64,000 bases of DNA. Source: Dipteris shenzhenensis (Eukaryota; Polypodiophyta; Polypodiopsida; Gleicheniales). A program made the position numbers and the translations under genes. Below the pieces are notes generated by a model. That model saw only the letters and a program-made list of their open reading frames with translations. It ran no database searches and was not told where the DNA came from. Shown in pieces: positions 53,754 through 64,000 of the stretch; the stretch's first letter is position 1; every line of letters begins with the position of its first letter. The stretch is taken from assembly GCA_047967505.1 (NCBI GenBank), contig CM106541.1; one strand, 5' to 3'.

Positions 53754-55055
53754 CTATGAGCCAAGTCTAGTGTACCAAACAAGTCTATACATCTCCAACT
53801 CTATACCAAGTTGATCTCCTATATCATCGTCATACTCTGGCATCATACGTTCACCTAAGACTTGATCATCTTCTTCAATAAAGTCAGGTGATTCTTGATG
53901 ATCTTCATCTTCTTCCTTAATATCATGATCTCCATCTTCTTCCCATATGATGTCATTATGCACATCTTCCTCTTGGCTCATATTGTGATCTTCATCTTCT
54001 TCACTGGATCCATCTAGATCAACTAGATCTGGCATTGGTAGTGGCATCTCCATATCCACATCTCTATCTTCAAAAATTTGCTTACTGCATGGTGCAACTT
54101 GGATCACGTACCACCATCTTGGATTAGCACGATTCAGATGAAAAACCACCTATATTGAAGATGGGTGCCAAATGCCATCAATTATATGAAATTATGCTTA
54201 AGTACATGTACCAATTGATATTTAAAAATGAAAGATTCAATTAATTAAATCATTAGTATGCACCTGCTCACAATGCTTGGGAAGAACAAAGATCATCGTA
54301 AATAGTTCTAAACCATTTTACATCAAGAATGAAAATACTAAATCGTCTGAAATCAATTTCATAGATTTCGTGTATGGTCCCACAATAATCCAACTGCGAG
54401 GAGAGAAGATTGGTATCCAAAGCACTTGCTCCGCTATCTTGTGTGAAGCTAGCCATGACTCCACAATCATACGTGATTCTCTTTCAATCGATGTGTTGAT
54501 CCACATAAAAATGTCATTGGTATGTCTAGGAGCTCTAGAAATATCAAAGACTTGCACTCTTGTCCATAAGATCTGTAACTCCTCTATTCAAGGTGCCATG
54601 TACATGGCCTCAGACTCGGACATCACGTGTGCATTGGCCCTAAAAGTAGAATCCATCATGTCCACCATACCCTCGTCATCATCTAGCACATCCAGGAGAC
54701 TATAATCCTTCTCAAAGTGTGAAGGTATACGCACACCCTTGCCACCCTCCTTATCCTATCTCAAGGTTTTGTGTAAATATAAGATCTTGTCTCAAGATTT
54801 TGTGTCATGTATGCATGCAATATTAATCTCAAGTAGCATTGGCTTTTCACTGATCCATCACCACGTGCACCACCAAACAGTGGGTACTGGTTTGGGCTCC
54901 TCCCCATACATCCTCAAGTGGCGCATGACAATACGGTGTTGATGTCGTACTTCTTGTTTGCAATGAGTGCAATGACAATACAACCTCTCCGTAAGCCACT
55001 CTATGCTCTCGAGCATTGGCGCATCATCTGACAAGCTTCCACTCGTCCCTTCCAT
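53754..55055 (-). pseudogene. CACTA-2 transposase remnants (N and C termini only)
   Basis: From 55055: SDDAPMLESIEWLTERLYCH, then CTHCKQEVRHQHRIVMRHL, the transposase-associated zinc motif seen also in CACTA-1. Next, after a short stretch, VFDISRAPRHTNDIFMWINT and ESRMIVESWLASHKIAEQ, then in a shifted frame LDYCGTIHEIYEIDFRRFSI and LDVKWFRTIYDD (DUF4216), and finally NRANPRWWYVIQVAPCSKQ with a strongly acidic tail (SSEEDEDHNMSQEEDVHND) ending at 53754. The Transposase_21 catalytic core is missing, so this is a non-autonomous deletion derivative. Confidence 0.7.
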
Positions 55056-55299
55056 CTACACACCTTCAAAATCACAACTCAAAATGCAAGGAAATCCATT
55101 AAGATCCAAAAATAGCCACCCATGAGCTCCTTCCCTCTCTTCTTAGATCAAGTGCCCTAAACCGCTACTATATAGTGATGCTTTGCCCTGTTTTGTTGCT
55201 ATATAGCGACACTTTTAGGGTATAAGTATATAGCGACACTATATTCCACATATCTAAACTCTTTATCAACTTCATTGGTTACGTAGTGTTTTCTTTACC

Positions 55300-55520
55300 T
55301 GCGTATCCACCAACTTTGACTCTGCAGAGCAACAGGACTCCTCTTGAGATGAAATTGGGGATGGTGATTTATTCACATCATCTTGTTCTTTAAAAAGTGC
55401 AGATAATGGTTTTGAATTCCCAGTTCTACCTTTGAATGTTTTCTTATCATGCCATGAAGGCTTAGAGCTGGTCCACTTGACACCATTTTGAGCTTTTGAT
55501 GGAGTGGAAATTTTCTGTTT
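55300..55520 (-). other. Exon-like open frame ending at a GT donor
   Basis: Minus frame TSVKQKISTPSKAQNGVKWT, then SSKPSWHDKKTFKGRTGNS, ALFKEQDDVNKSPSPISSQE and SAESKLVDTQ, ending at CAG|GTAAAG, a good 5' splice site. No ATG and no recognised family. It starts exactly where homology to the Copia-1 leader stops. It may be a captured or interrupted host-gene exon. Confidence 0.35.
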
Positions 55521-55952
55521 AACACTGGTCCTCTTACCAGGACACCGCGAAATTGGTTTGCTTCCTTGAGCTCCTTACCATGAACCAGGCTCTAATACCA
55601 TGTGAATATAGTGGGAGAGAAGGAAGGAGTCTCACTTGTAGCTTTCTCACATACACAATGAGGGAATACACACAAAGATGGAGGCTGAAAATAGTTTTCT
55701 TCTTCTTAGTTGTGAAAGCCAAAAGAACTCTAGTACAAAGAAATAGAAGAACCCTATATGTGGGTCTCAAACCAAACTTAGCTAACTAAGGTGGCATACT
55801 AATTGAGCCACAAACTAGAGTACATAAGGATAGCTATCATCCAGCTATTATTCATGGGCGGTCTACCAACCGCATCTGCAGCTAACAAGTCGGTGACATA
55901 AATGCACAATGGTCACCTTGGCATATCACGAGTGGAGCTCGATATCTCAACA
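55521..55952 (-). repeat. Copia-2: 5' LTR (55601-55952) plus PBS and leader
   Basis: The leader 55521-55589 matches the Copia-1 leader (CACTGGTCCTCTTACCAGGA, then CTTGAGCTCCTTACCATGAA). The PBS on the minus strand is TGGTATTAGAG at 55590-55600. LTR 55601-55952 (352 bp) starts TGTGAATATAG and ends GATATCTCAACA, as in Copia-1, with shared CCCTATATGTG and GGTGACATAAATG patches. The rest of the element is missing. Confidence 0.8.
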
Positions 55953-56177
55953 AGGATTGCATGTGATGGATTTATGGATTGCATAGTGCAAAATGATTAT
56001 GAACATTGGATGCATATAAATTAATCCCTAAGCATTTGAATAAATGAATTTCACTAGATCAGATAGTACACCATCATAGAACTTCGATGAACTTAAAACA
56101 AAGGCATATATTTTCATCATAAAGAGATTGTATACATATATTTCCATCATAAAGAGACTGTATAACTTCATTCAATG

Positions 56178-56456
56178 TCATGGTCTTGGATACAACTGTC
56201 CTAAGCCCAACACCATGTACAATGCCATTGACAGTTGGGCTTTACAAAGTGAACAAATTGATCTATTTGGAAAGTAATCTACTAGACAATAAAGATGAAA
56301 TTTATGGCCGCAAGGCAGAGAGTAATAGCCAATACAATTATCAAACAAGCCTTGGCATATTGGGCACAAGCAATAGTATGGGCTATCAGAGGGAAGGGGT
56401 TCTATGGTATATGGTTGTGAGGATGGATGGCAACAAATAGCTAACCGCACCTCCAT
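56178..56456 (-). pseudogene. RING-H2 finger fragment
   Basis: CPICQGLFDNCIGYYSLPCG, HKFHLYCLVDYFPNR and SICSLCKAQL give CX2C...CXHX2HX2C...CX2C, a complete RING-H2 (C3H2C3) pattern. Known role: E3 ubiquitin ligase activity or protein binding. Its 92-codon frame is uninterrupted, but it may be the C-terminal exon of the decayed minus-strand gene to its right. Whether it is host or element derived is unknown. Confidence 0.5.
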
Positions 56457-56470
56457 TCTTGCATCTTCGA

Positions 56471-58710
56471 TTAGTGTTGCATGTGCTTCATGGGCCCATG
56501 TTGGTGGTCCAAAGCTCGGGATGGGGTGCTTCCATCTCCCTCTATTCTTCTGTATCTCCTTGCCTGACTGCCTAAGGCTGTCTCTTCATCTACCTCTAAG
56601 GGCCAGATTTTGCCTAGAGCTCTTGCAGCTTGTTTACTTCTTTCCATTACTACCTGCAAAACCAACACCCATGGTGTTGATTGCTAGTCATATACTTATT
56701 GACAATATCTTCAAACAAAAATTGAATTATTAAACATATAGACCTCTAGGTTGAGCATACACAGGTGTATGCGCAATAGTCTCTGGCACATGCTCGGGCC
56801 CTGGCAACCTTGTGTAGCCAATCGAACTGTAACCATTGATGCTCGGCATGTTGAGCCTCCTATTGTGTCAATGGATGCTTGCTTGCTCTTCTCGAGACTT
56901 CCCCCTCCCTGTGCGGAGAAGGAGTATCCTCTCCTTGTGACATTTTCGGATAGTGTAGTGCAGATACTATAGTTTGGATAGCACATTATAGATAAATGCT
57001 TAGAGTGCAGTATGCAAAGTCTGCATGCATCGAATTTCGAACATTTGTGAGTTCATCTTGTGTGAGATAGGACACAAGATGCAAATTTCACGTGCAATAT
57101 GCTCGATGAAAGATGAAGATGTTACATATGCTATGCAAAATGTACATGTTGCAATCTTGGATAAATGGATTCAAATGTTGCAATATTTACATAATATAAA
57201 AGGCCATACATCCACAACAAAAATGGCATATTTTTGAATTATAAATTCTTTCAAGCCCAATTATTTTGTTTTTGAACAAGAAGTTATTACGATAAGTTTG
57301 ACAAACACATGGCATCCCAAAAATATGACAAGGCAAAAAATGTGGCTTATGTTGCAAGCCTAACGGCAAGAGTCATCTCTTCCATAGGCCTCATAGCGAA
57401 TTCTCTCTCACATTCTACTCTCTTTAAGATATCACTAGTATCTGTAGGTGGCTTTCTCTAATTTGAAATGTGATGCATCATTTGTTCATGCGCATGATGC
57501 TTAATGGCATTAATAACATGAGAGGGAAGCATTTTTCAATCATTAATCTCAAGATAACCCCAGGCATCTTCAAAAGATTGAAACATCTCAACAATGATCC
57601 ACCACAATGCAAGGTATCTATATTCATGTATATCTGCCTCTTAAGGCTACTTCTTGTAGCTTGGGTGCAAGCCACTTTTTTTGCCCATGCTTTTCCTCTT
57701 TTCGGTGAACTCTCTCAGCAAAGTCGGCATTTGTCTCAAAGACTACTTTTTCAGATGCTTGAATGCCTTTCAACTCTCCAAGAAGTCCATGTCCATCCCC
57801 TAGTCTATGATGCCTACTTGGAATCTAGACTTTCCAACAAAATTCAAAAAGACTCTTGCCTGGGTGTAGGTTTGTGTGCATCCACCTTCCTATGTGCAGC
57901 TTCCCAAACCATCCACAAGTGCATGGATAATACGGAGGAGATTCTCACAAAAGACATTGACTTGAGCAATATCTTCCTTCTCCAATGTAGCTTGGACTTC
58001 CCGCTTGCTGTGGCCATCAAATCCACTCCTCTTCTTAGAACATGGTGGAAGTAGTGTGTGAACCTGCCCTAGTCCATTGGCAGAATTTGAAAGGACTGCA
58101 ACAAGCTACTGCCATTAAAGTATGGTGTGATGGTCCATAGTGGCTCTTCTCGAGTTGCTGCAATCACACGTACAAGGACTCGGTGTAAAATCTGCATGAG
58201 TTGTTCTCTCCTTGCTTCTCGTGTATGCGCCCCAATATTGCACTTGTACTTCTTTTTGGCATATTCCATGTGATATGGAAACCGTGCAACTCCTACCAAC
58301 TACACTTTAAAAATAGTGCCACAGGATCTTGAGCCGATTTTCTTGCCAACTTGGATCTCCCTCTCTATGACATAGGCCAAGATTGACACTCTGTCTATGT
58401 TACTAGAGCCACATGTTGTGCCCTTTTAACCTCATCACCTCTCAATGGTTGAGAGGGTATAGAGGTTGGCTACTCTTCACCTGCAACCAAGGACGTAGCC
58501 CATAAGCTAAGGCATCCTTCTTTTCCTAGCTCTTAGCCACTATGACACGGCGATCTGACGCAATGACCTTACTCTTGTGCTTGGCCCATACACTCATCCA
58601 TTGTGTTACTTTGAAGACATCAAACTCTTGTGTAAGAGTAGGGTCTGCATTGCATGCTTTGTTGAAGCGGGTATCTGCATTCCCAATAAAGCTATCAACC
58701 CAAAGCATAG
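56471..58710 (-). pseudogene. Decayed gene of unknown family (several exons)
   Basis: Protein-like minus frames follow one another. About 58640-58530: LTQEFDVFKVTQWMSVWAKH. 58400-58070: RVSILAYVIEREIQVGKKIG, stop, LVGVARFPYHMEYAKKKYKC, NIGAHTREARREQLMQILHR. 58045-57840: FDGHSKREVQATLEKEDIAQ, VNVFCENLLRIIHALVDGLG, stop. 57680-57370: EADIHEYRYLALWWIIVEMF, QSFEDAWGYLEI, ILKRVECEREFAMRPMEEMT. 56990-56720 (NVTRRGYSFSAQGGGSLEKS) and 56668-56471 (ERSKQAARALGKIWPLEVDE) may be further exons leading to the RING frame. Most stops are TAG where CAG fits. I recognise no family; the RING link is inference from order and strand. Confidence 0.4.
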
Positions 58711-58889
58711 CATGAGAGTGCTCGCAACAGAAGCAAGAACGGAAGAAGGAGAGAGAGAGAGAGAGAGACAAAGAGTCACAAGTTTTGGTGGGTGCAGAAC
58801 CACCCTAATCTTCTTTTTCATTCATTTATATATGTGTTTGAGTATTGTACATAACCGGGGTAAAGGCACAGTGACCTTTAACCCCCACA
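58711..58889 (-). repeat. Probable 3' LTR of Copia-3 (left edge inferred)
   Basis: The right edge is firm: ...AACCCCCACA at 58889, followed by a polypurine tract (minus AAGTGGGAGGT, 58890-58900). The left edge at TGAGAGTGCTC (58711) is a guess. Includes a (GA)n run at 58748-58770 and TATATATG at about 58830. Its partner LTR is not in the window. Confidence 0.5.
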
Positions 58890-58942
58890 ACCTCCCACTT
58901 AAAGGAAAATGTGCCTTTAAGGGAGAACAACCAGTGAGCATA

Positions 58943-60993
58943 CTATCCAATGCCCATCAATACACGACAATACTCAAACCGCTGACTAGGTAGACTCTTC
59001 GTCAGCATATCTGCAGAGTTATCATTTGTATGAACCTTGACAAGCTCTATGCGCTTGTCCTCAAGTACCTCCATGATGAAATGGTACCTAACCTCAATGT
59101 GTTTGTTCTTTGCATGAAAGACCGGATTCTGTGCTAGCTGAATAGCACTCATGGAATCACTATGCAATGTCGGTACACCGATATGAATCCCCAAATCTCC
59201 CACTAGCCGATCAAGCCATATAGCCTCCTTGTAACCCTCTGTGGCTGTAACATACTCAGCCTCTGTGGTAGACAAAGCAATGCACTTCTGTGCACGAGAC
59301 ATCCACAACACTGCACCACCTTGAAAGGTGAACACATAACCAGAAGTGGATCTCCTACTATCCACATGCCCTGCATAGTCTGAATCTGTGTACCCAAGTA
59401 CACGCATGTCTCCTCTACCAAAGCAGATGCAGATCTCCTTGGTACCCTTCATGTACCTCATGATGCACTTAACTACCTCCCAATGCCTCTTTCCTAGATT
59501 AGCCATATACCGGCTAACAACTCCCACTGCAAATGCAATGTCTGGTCTAGTAGCTATCATAGCATACATAAGACTCCCAACTGCTGATGCATAAGGAACC
59601 TTGGCCATCATGGCCCTTTCCTCATCTGATTTGGGACTATCTGTATGACTCAATTTCACATATGGAGGCAATGGAGTAGTCACTGCCTTCCCCCCCTCCA
59701 TATTGAAACGCTGCAATACTTTTGTAACATACTCTTTTTGTGAAATCCAAAGGAGTTTCCTACTCCGATCATGCGTGATGCGCATACCAAGAATATGACT
59801 TGCAAATACCAAATCCTTCATATTAAAACCCTCATGCAACTTGGCCTTTAATGCATCTAGCTCATAAGTATTCTTGCTAGCCAATAGCATATCATCCACA
59901 TATAGTGCCAAGATTATCATGCTATTATCCTTAGCTCTTTTAGTGTAGAGGCAGTGATCAATTTCACTCCTTCTAAAACCCTGGGACCGAATGAAAGCAT
60001 CAACTTCTGATACCATTCTCTAGGTGCTTGCTTAAGACCATAGAGACTCTTCTTCAGCTTGCAAACTAAATGCTCTTTGCCCTTTTCTTCAAAGCCTTCC
60101 GGCTACACCATGTAAATTTCTTCATTCAAATCCCCATGCAAGAAAGCTATCTTGACATCCATCTGCATAAGCTCCATATCGTCTGATGCCACTAGTCCAA
60201 GCATGCATCTAAGTGTGGTCATCTTCACAATCGGAGAGAATATCTCATCAAAGTCCACACGCTTCTCTTGCTTGAACCCTTTCGCGACCAAACGGGCCTT
60301 GTACCTAGGCATATCATCACCTGTGACCTTCATTTTGTAGACCCATTTATATGGCAATGCTTTCTTTCCATGTGGCAAAGAAACCAAGTCCCAAGTCTTA
60401 TTCTTCATAAGTGAGCTCATCTCTGATTGCATAGCATAATCCCACTTGCATTGATCCTCACGCATCATAGCCTCTCTGTAACAAGAAGGCTCCCCGCAAT
60501 CAGTAAGCATCACATAGTCTATTCTTGGAACAAACCTATCAGGTGGTCTAGACACTCTAGATGATCTTCTCAAGGGCATTTCAGCTTGTTGCCCCACCTG
60601 CATATCAGCCACATTTGGCTCATCATTTCCACCAATAGATGATCCATCATCTACCCTTGATTGTATACCTGTGGGAGTACTTGGTGGCACCATTTCTTGC
60701 ACATTTGGTGCATGGACAGCTTGTTGTCTATCAACATATGCAGGCGGATTCACATCCTGGAAAGTGATTCTTCTCATTTCCACATCCCTCATGGGTGCCT
60801 TATGCATCTTCTTCTCATTGAAGACTACATCATGGCTGCGTATGATCTTCTTTGCTTCTGGATCCCAGAGACAATAGCCCATCTCTCTACTTTCACCATA
60901 ACCCAAAAAGATGCATTTCCTAGACTTAGGATCTAGCTTCTTTCGAAGCTCTTTTGGCACATGTGCATATGCCTCACACCTAAATATATGCAA
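58943..60993 (-). pseudogene. Copia-3 integrase C-terminus, RT and RNase H
   Basis: 60993-60103: FRCEAYAHVPKELRKKLDPK, then a variable linker, the RT start NKTWDLVSLPHGKKALPYKW and MQMDVKIAFLHGDLNEEIYM. A TAG at 60103-60105 interrupts before [20 protein letters not shown] one-base shift near 60020 follows [12 protein letters not shown]. 60016-58943 is open: LALYVDDMLLASKN (catalytic YVDD), SAVGSLMYAMIATRPDIAFA, then RNase H (GYTDSDYAGHVDSRRSTSGY, LSTTEAEYVTA, HSDSMSAI) and the C-terminus NSADMLTKSLPSQRFEYC. Polymerase residues look intact; only the stop and the shift prevent a full product. Confidence 0.88.
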
Positions 60994-61740
60994 ATGAGAG
61001 TAAGAGGGCTTCTTGCCACTCCATGCCTCTTCAGGAATACCACCATCAAAACTCTTACTAGGTGATCTATTGCACTGCAGTATTCATTGCCTCAACCCAA
61101 AAACCACCAGAAAGACTTGCATTGGAAAGCATGCATTGCAACCTTTCTTGAATGGTACGGTTCATCTTTTCTGCAATTGGATTTTGCTCTGGAGTAGTAT
61201 GAGGGGATGTGAGCTCTCTCTTAATCCCATGTGTATCACAGAAATGCTGAAAGTGATGAGAGAGATACTCTCCACCATTGTCAGTCCGTAGGCATTTAAG
61301 CGTTCTACCTGACTGATTCTCACATCACTCTTCTGAGCTATAGCGTAAGCCCACACTTTCCTAGTTGCATCATCAATGAATGTCACATAGTATTCAGCCC
61401 CGCCTAATGACTGTGTAGGCATGGGACCACATACGTCTGAATGCACCAAATCAAGCTTTTCAAACTCTTTCTTTCCCCTTCTTTGATGGGCTGATTTAGT
61501 CTACTTCCCATAGAGATAGTGCTCACAAAATTCAAAATCAGAGAAACTCAAATGCGGTACATAACCCAAATGGCATAAGAGTTTCATTCCATTTTGGCTC
61601 ATGTGCCCCAACCTGCAATGCCACAAAGAAGTGCTTGGCTGCTCGGTTATTGCAACAACATGATCAAATACCCCTGATACATGTAAGGGATACAAAGTTG
61701 CACACTTGGCGCCCCTGGCCAAAAGCATAGAGCCCTTCTA
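60994..61740 (-). pseudogene. Copia-3 integrase, decayed
   Basis: 61728-61501: pre-integrase zinc finger LWHCRLGHMSQNGMKLL and FEFCEHYLYG, where the last Cys of the HHCC set is Tyr; a stop follows. 61449-61162: MVHSDVCGPMPTQSLGGAEY (first catalytic D) and TFIDDATRKVWAYAIAQKSD, then a deletion and frameshift. The DNGGEYLSHHFQHF segment and IAEKMNRTIQERLQCML follow in another frame. Confidence 0.8.
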
Positions 61741-62966
61741 AATTTTCCAACTCTGAAAGCCAAAAGTGGTGTGAAAACCAGCATCATCTAGCTGACCCAC
61801 TGAAATAAGACTCTTAGTCAGCTTAGGCACATGTCTCACATGTTTCAAAACAAATGCAGACCCATTTGCAAAAGAAAACTTTATGTCACTATGTCATATG
61901 CATAGTCATTTCCAAGATGCACACAACCTGTCTTTCCACTGTCATAAGTGGAGAACCATTCCCTATGGGGAGTAACATGGAATGAAGCACCAGAATGCAA
62001 AATCCAATCCTGGGAATATGCATCATCTGAAGTGGTAAGCAACTCTGCAGATAAACTAGACATGAAGAGAACGTCATTGTCACTATCATGTGTGACTGCA
62101 TTAATCTCCTTGATCTTCACTTTTCCTTTGTCCTCCCTTGGACTCTCTTCCTTTTGATTTGCACCGCAATTTGCATTCTTTTTCTTATCCTTTTGCTCTC
62201 TTTTCAGCTTGTAGCAGTCCTTTTTCATATGGCCCTTCTTGCCACAATGGTAACACTCAATGTTCCGTGCCCTGGATTTGCTACGAGACTTCCCTCTTTC
62301 TTGGGACTTCCCCTGAACTGTGACCTGCCCCTTTGCACATTTAAGGCTGCATCCTACTTGTTGCCATCCATAGACTTCCGTCTAATCTTCTCGGCCAACA
62401 AGAGCTACCCACAACATCATCAAATTTCAGTACTCCACTAGGTGCAGAGTTAATGACAGCTATACGGAAGGTATCCCATGAGGATGGCAATGAACATAAG
62501 ATAAATATTGCCTTAGTCTCTGCATCAAAATTCATTTTCTGAGCCTGAAGCTGGCTGAAAATAATATTGAATTCATTCAAGTGAGAAGCAATGGAGACCC
62601 CTTCCTTCATCTACAGCTCAAACAACCTCTTCATGAGGTAAACTTTATTAGAGGCAGTTTCCTTTTCTTAAGTGGCACATAGTTTCTTCCACAAATCTTC
62701 CATAGTTTGCTCATTTACTACTGTGAAATAAATTGACTCTGCAAGATGAAGTCTAATAGTAGACTTTGCTAATGCATCCAACTCATTCCAATCATCCTCA
62801 GACATATTTGCAGGCTTAGCTTCAATCCCTGCCAAGGGTTTAATCTGCTTCTTTTGAATAAGCACATCCCTTATTTGTTCTTTCCACAAAGAAAAGTTTC
62901 TCCCATCAAACTTTTTAATTTTTAATGTTGAAAAACTCCTTTTCAGACATGGAAGAGGATGCCATA
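61741..62966 (-). pseudogene. Copia-3 gag and protease
   Basis: Gag starts near 62966 (MASSSMSEKEFF), is shifted, and continues FDGRNFSLWKEQIRDVLIQK (62910-62850) and LHLAESIYFTVVNEQTMEDL. A TAA and later a TAG stand where CAA and CAG would fit (before EKETASNK and MKEGVSIASHL). The knuckle is CYHCGKKGHMKKDC at about 62215-62256. Protease reads DWILHSGASFHVTPH with His (codon 61995-61997) in place of the catalytic Asp of DSGA. Confidence 0.82.
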
Positions 62967-64000
62967 ATGCAAATAAAACGAAATCCCAAATGCTAGTGCA
63001 TACAAGAGAGAATCACACCAAATACCAGGTGCACCCAAATGTGTATGCCACAATAGAGTGAAATATCACCAAAACTCAAAGCTCAAAGCATCAAAAGATG
63101 CATCTGACTCATGTGCATATACTATGCATCCATATGAGCAAATCTGGCCCAAAAGAAAATGCCAACTGCAATGGCAATCCAAAATGCCAATAAGTGCCAA
63201 ATGACTCAAGCATAAACACCGTCTACTGGCATATCCATTAATAATATCTCATCCAAGAGAGCATAGCACTATCAATGCATCACCTGCAATGTGTCAAAGC
63301 TGCCCTCAGCATAAAATAGCATCCATGTGCAAAGCGTCCATAAAAATAGCATCCCACAAGGCAATTTGGGCCTATCAGCGCATTCAATAAGGACCGCAAT
63401 GCATCCAAATGGCCTATAAATCATCCACTACAACCAAATGCACACCACGAATGAGCACACACTGCTTAAACTACAACCAGAGTGATCTGCATAAGGTATG
63501 CTCAAGAAATCATGGTCCCATGATAATGACCACTACTAAAAATAGAACCTGAGATGCCTCAAAACATGGATACCATTGCATAATCGGACTCAGCAAGAAA
63601 ATATGCAAATATCTCTCTTTTGCCGGGACTCCAAAATCCCAACTGATGAGTGAGAAATGGGAGTCAACACTTATCCACTGCCATGTGGCATAAATCTAAG
63701 GTTTCAAAACCTTAGAATGAAAATACATAACAAAGAGACGAAATCGAATACACAGAGATCTATAACTCTAAAAATACTCCACTGAATCACACAAGAACTA
63801 ATAGGTAGGGTTTTTGGGCGTCCGGAATGCAATGGGATAGACGGTTTTGGAAACCGTGGTCTCAATCACTGGGTCCAACACACGGCCTGAAAAACGTTTT
63901 TTGAAACAAAGCTATTTGTAAACTCCACCAGAGTGTGAATGATGAGCAACATAGAAGTTTTAGGACCTCTTGAGTCCACCGGAACTAACAAATCTGCAAA
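62967..64000 (-). other. Copia-3 leader and flank; possible PBS near 63566
   Basis: No coding. Minus-strand TGGTATCCATG at about 63565-63575 matches the first seven bases of the initiator-Met PBS. If real, an LTR should begin at about 63577, but the sequence there does not resemble the LTR at 58711-58889. Unresolved. Confidence 0.3.

Larger units (their letters stand above)
53412..55285 (-). mobile_element. CACTA-2, internally deleted (right edge uncertain)
   Basis: Left terminus CACTACTACACATGGGCC, then TATTCCGACGGTTAAGC, typical of plant CACTA ends. TTGCTATATAGCGACACTT-type subterminal repeats occur at about 53497 and again at 55195-55235. Between are minus-strand pieces of transposase. 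A matching inverted right terminus was not found; the nearest is ...CGTAGTG at about 55285. Confidence 0.6.
58711..64000 (-). mobile_element. Ty1/Copia retrotransposon 'Copia-3', runs off the window
   Basis: Minus-strand gag, protease, integrase, RT and RNase H in Copia order between 58943 and 62966, flanked on the left by PPT and LTR. Protein sequence differs clearly from Copia-1. Several stops and frameshifts. The 5' LTR was not found before 64000. Confidence 0.8.

Noticed and set aside
55260-55290. Right terminus of CACTA-2 at ...CGTAGTG
   Set aside because: Only TAGTG matches; the next bases do not complement the left terminus CACTACTACACATGG, and the 3-bp flanks (TCT, TTT) differ.
57470-58054. 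194-codon plus-strand frame
   Set aside because: It is antisense to well-formed minus-strand coding blocks (VNVFCENLLRIIHALVDG and others); the plus frame has no recognisable features.
63565-64000. 5' LTR of Copia-3
   Set aside because: A PBS-like stretch is present but the sequence beyond shows no similarity to the inferred 3' LTR at 58711-58889.

Overview
This looks like nuclear DNA of a land plant with a large, repeat-laden genome. The evidence is plant-type LTR retrotransposons (Copia, and a Ty3/gypsy LTR followed by a tRNA-Asp-like primer site), a plant LINE with a DUF4283-like ORF1, hAT and CACTA transposons, TTTAGGG-type telomere-like runs, long microsatellites and GT-AG introns. I could not tell gymnosperm, fern or other lineage from the sequence. 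I see no confidently intact host gene; nearly every recognisable coding stretch is mobile-element derived and most are broken.

Layout. 1-3.0 kb: decayed minus-strand gag plus an RNase H ORF. 3.1-3.65 kb: tRNA-like fragments and 77-bp tandem repeats. 5.1-6.5 kb: gypsy pol remnant (-). 6.9-15.2 kb: a LINE (+) split by a young Copia element (8687-14120, Copia-1) with 298-bp LTRs and a 5-bp target duplication. 15.2-30.2 kb: two ~7-kb copies of an element I cannot assign (E1 and E2), arranged head to head around a 1-kb spacer. Each carries a gene with an N-terminal coiled coil and a D...D pattern that could be a transposase. 30.6-33.3 kb: degenerate tandem repeats and a 166-bp foldback. 33.6-35.0 kb: coiled-coil pseudogene. 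35.3-37.1 kb: end of a Copia element hit by a Ty3/gypsy LTR whose U3 is a 13-bp satellite. 37.5-38.8 kb: an exon-like frame, a hairpin, a 610-bp purine tract and a G-rich array. 39.5-52.1 kb: a CACTA transposase gene (+) interrupted by an 8.5-kb hAT element (41135-49651) with an 8-bp target duplication. 53.4-55.3 kb: a deleted CACTA (-). 55.5-55.95 kb: a Copia LTR with its leader (Copia-2). 56.2-58.7 kb: degenerate minus-strand coding of unknown family, with a RING finger. 58.7-64 kb: a third Copia (-), running off the window.

The three most interesting things are: (1) the E1/E2 pair, a candidate unclassified DNA transposon; (2) the hAT element, which besides its transposase carries a proline-rich/protein-kinase-like gene on the opposite strand and tandem hairpin repeats near both ends; (3) a recurring pattern in which reading frames of unrelated families are broken by C-to-T type stops (CAG to TAG, CAA to TAA, CGA or TGG to TGA), even in a Copia whose two LTRs I read as differing at one base.

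The nesting gives relative ages: LINE before Copia-1; CACTA-1 before hAT; a Copia 3' end before the gypsy LTR.
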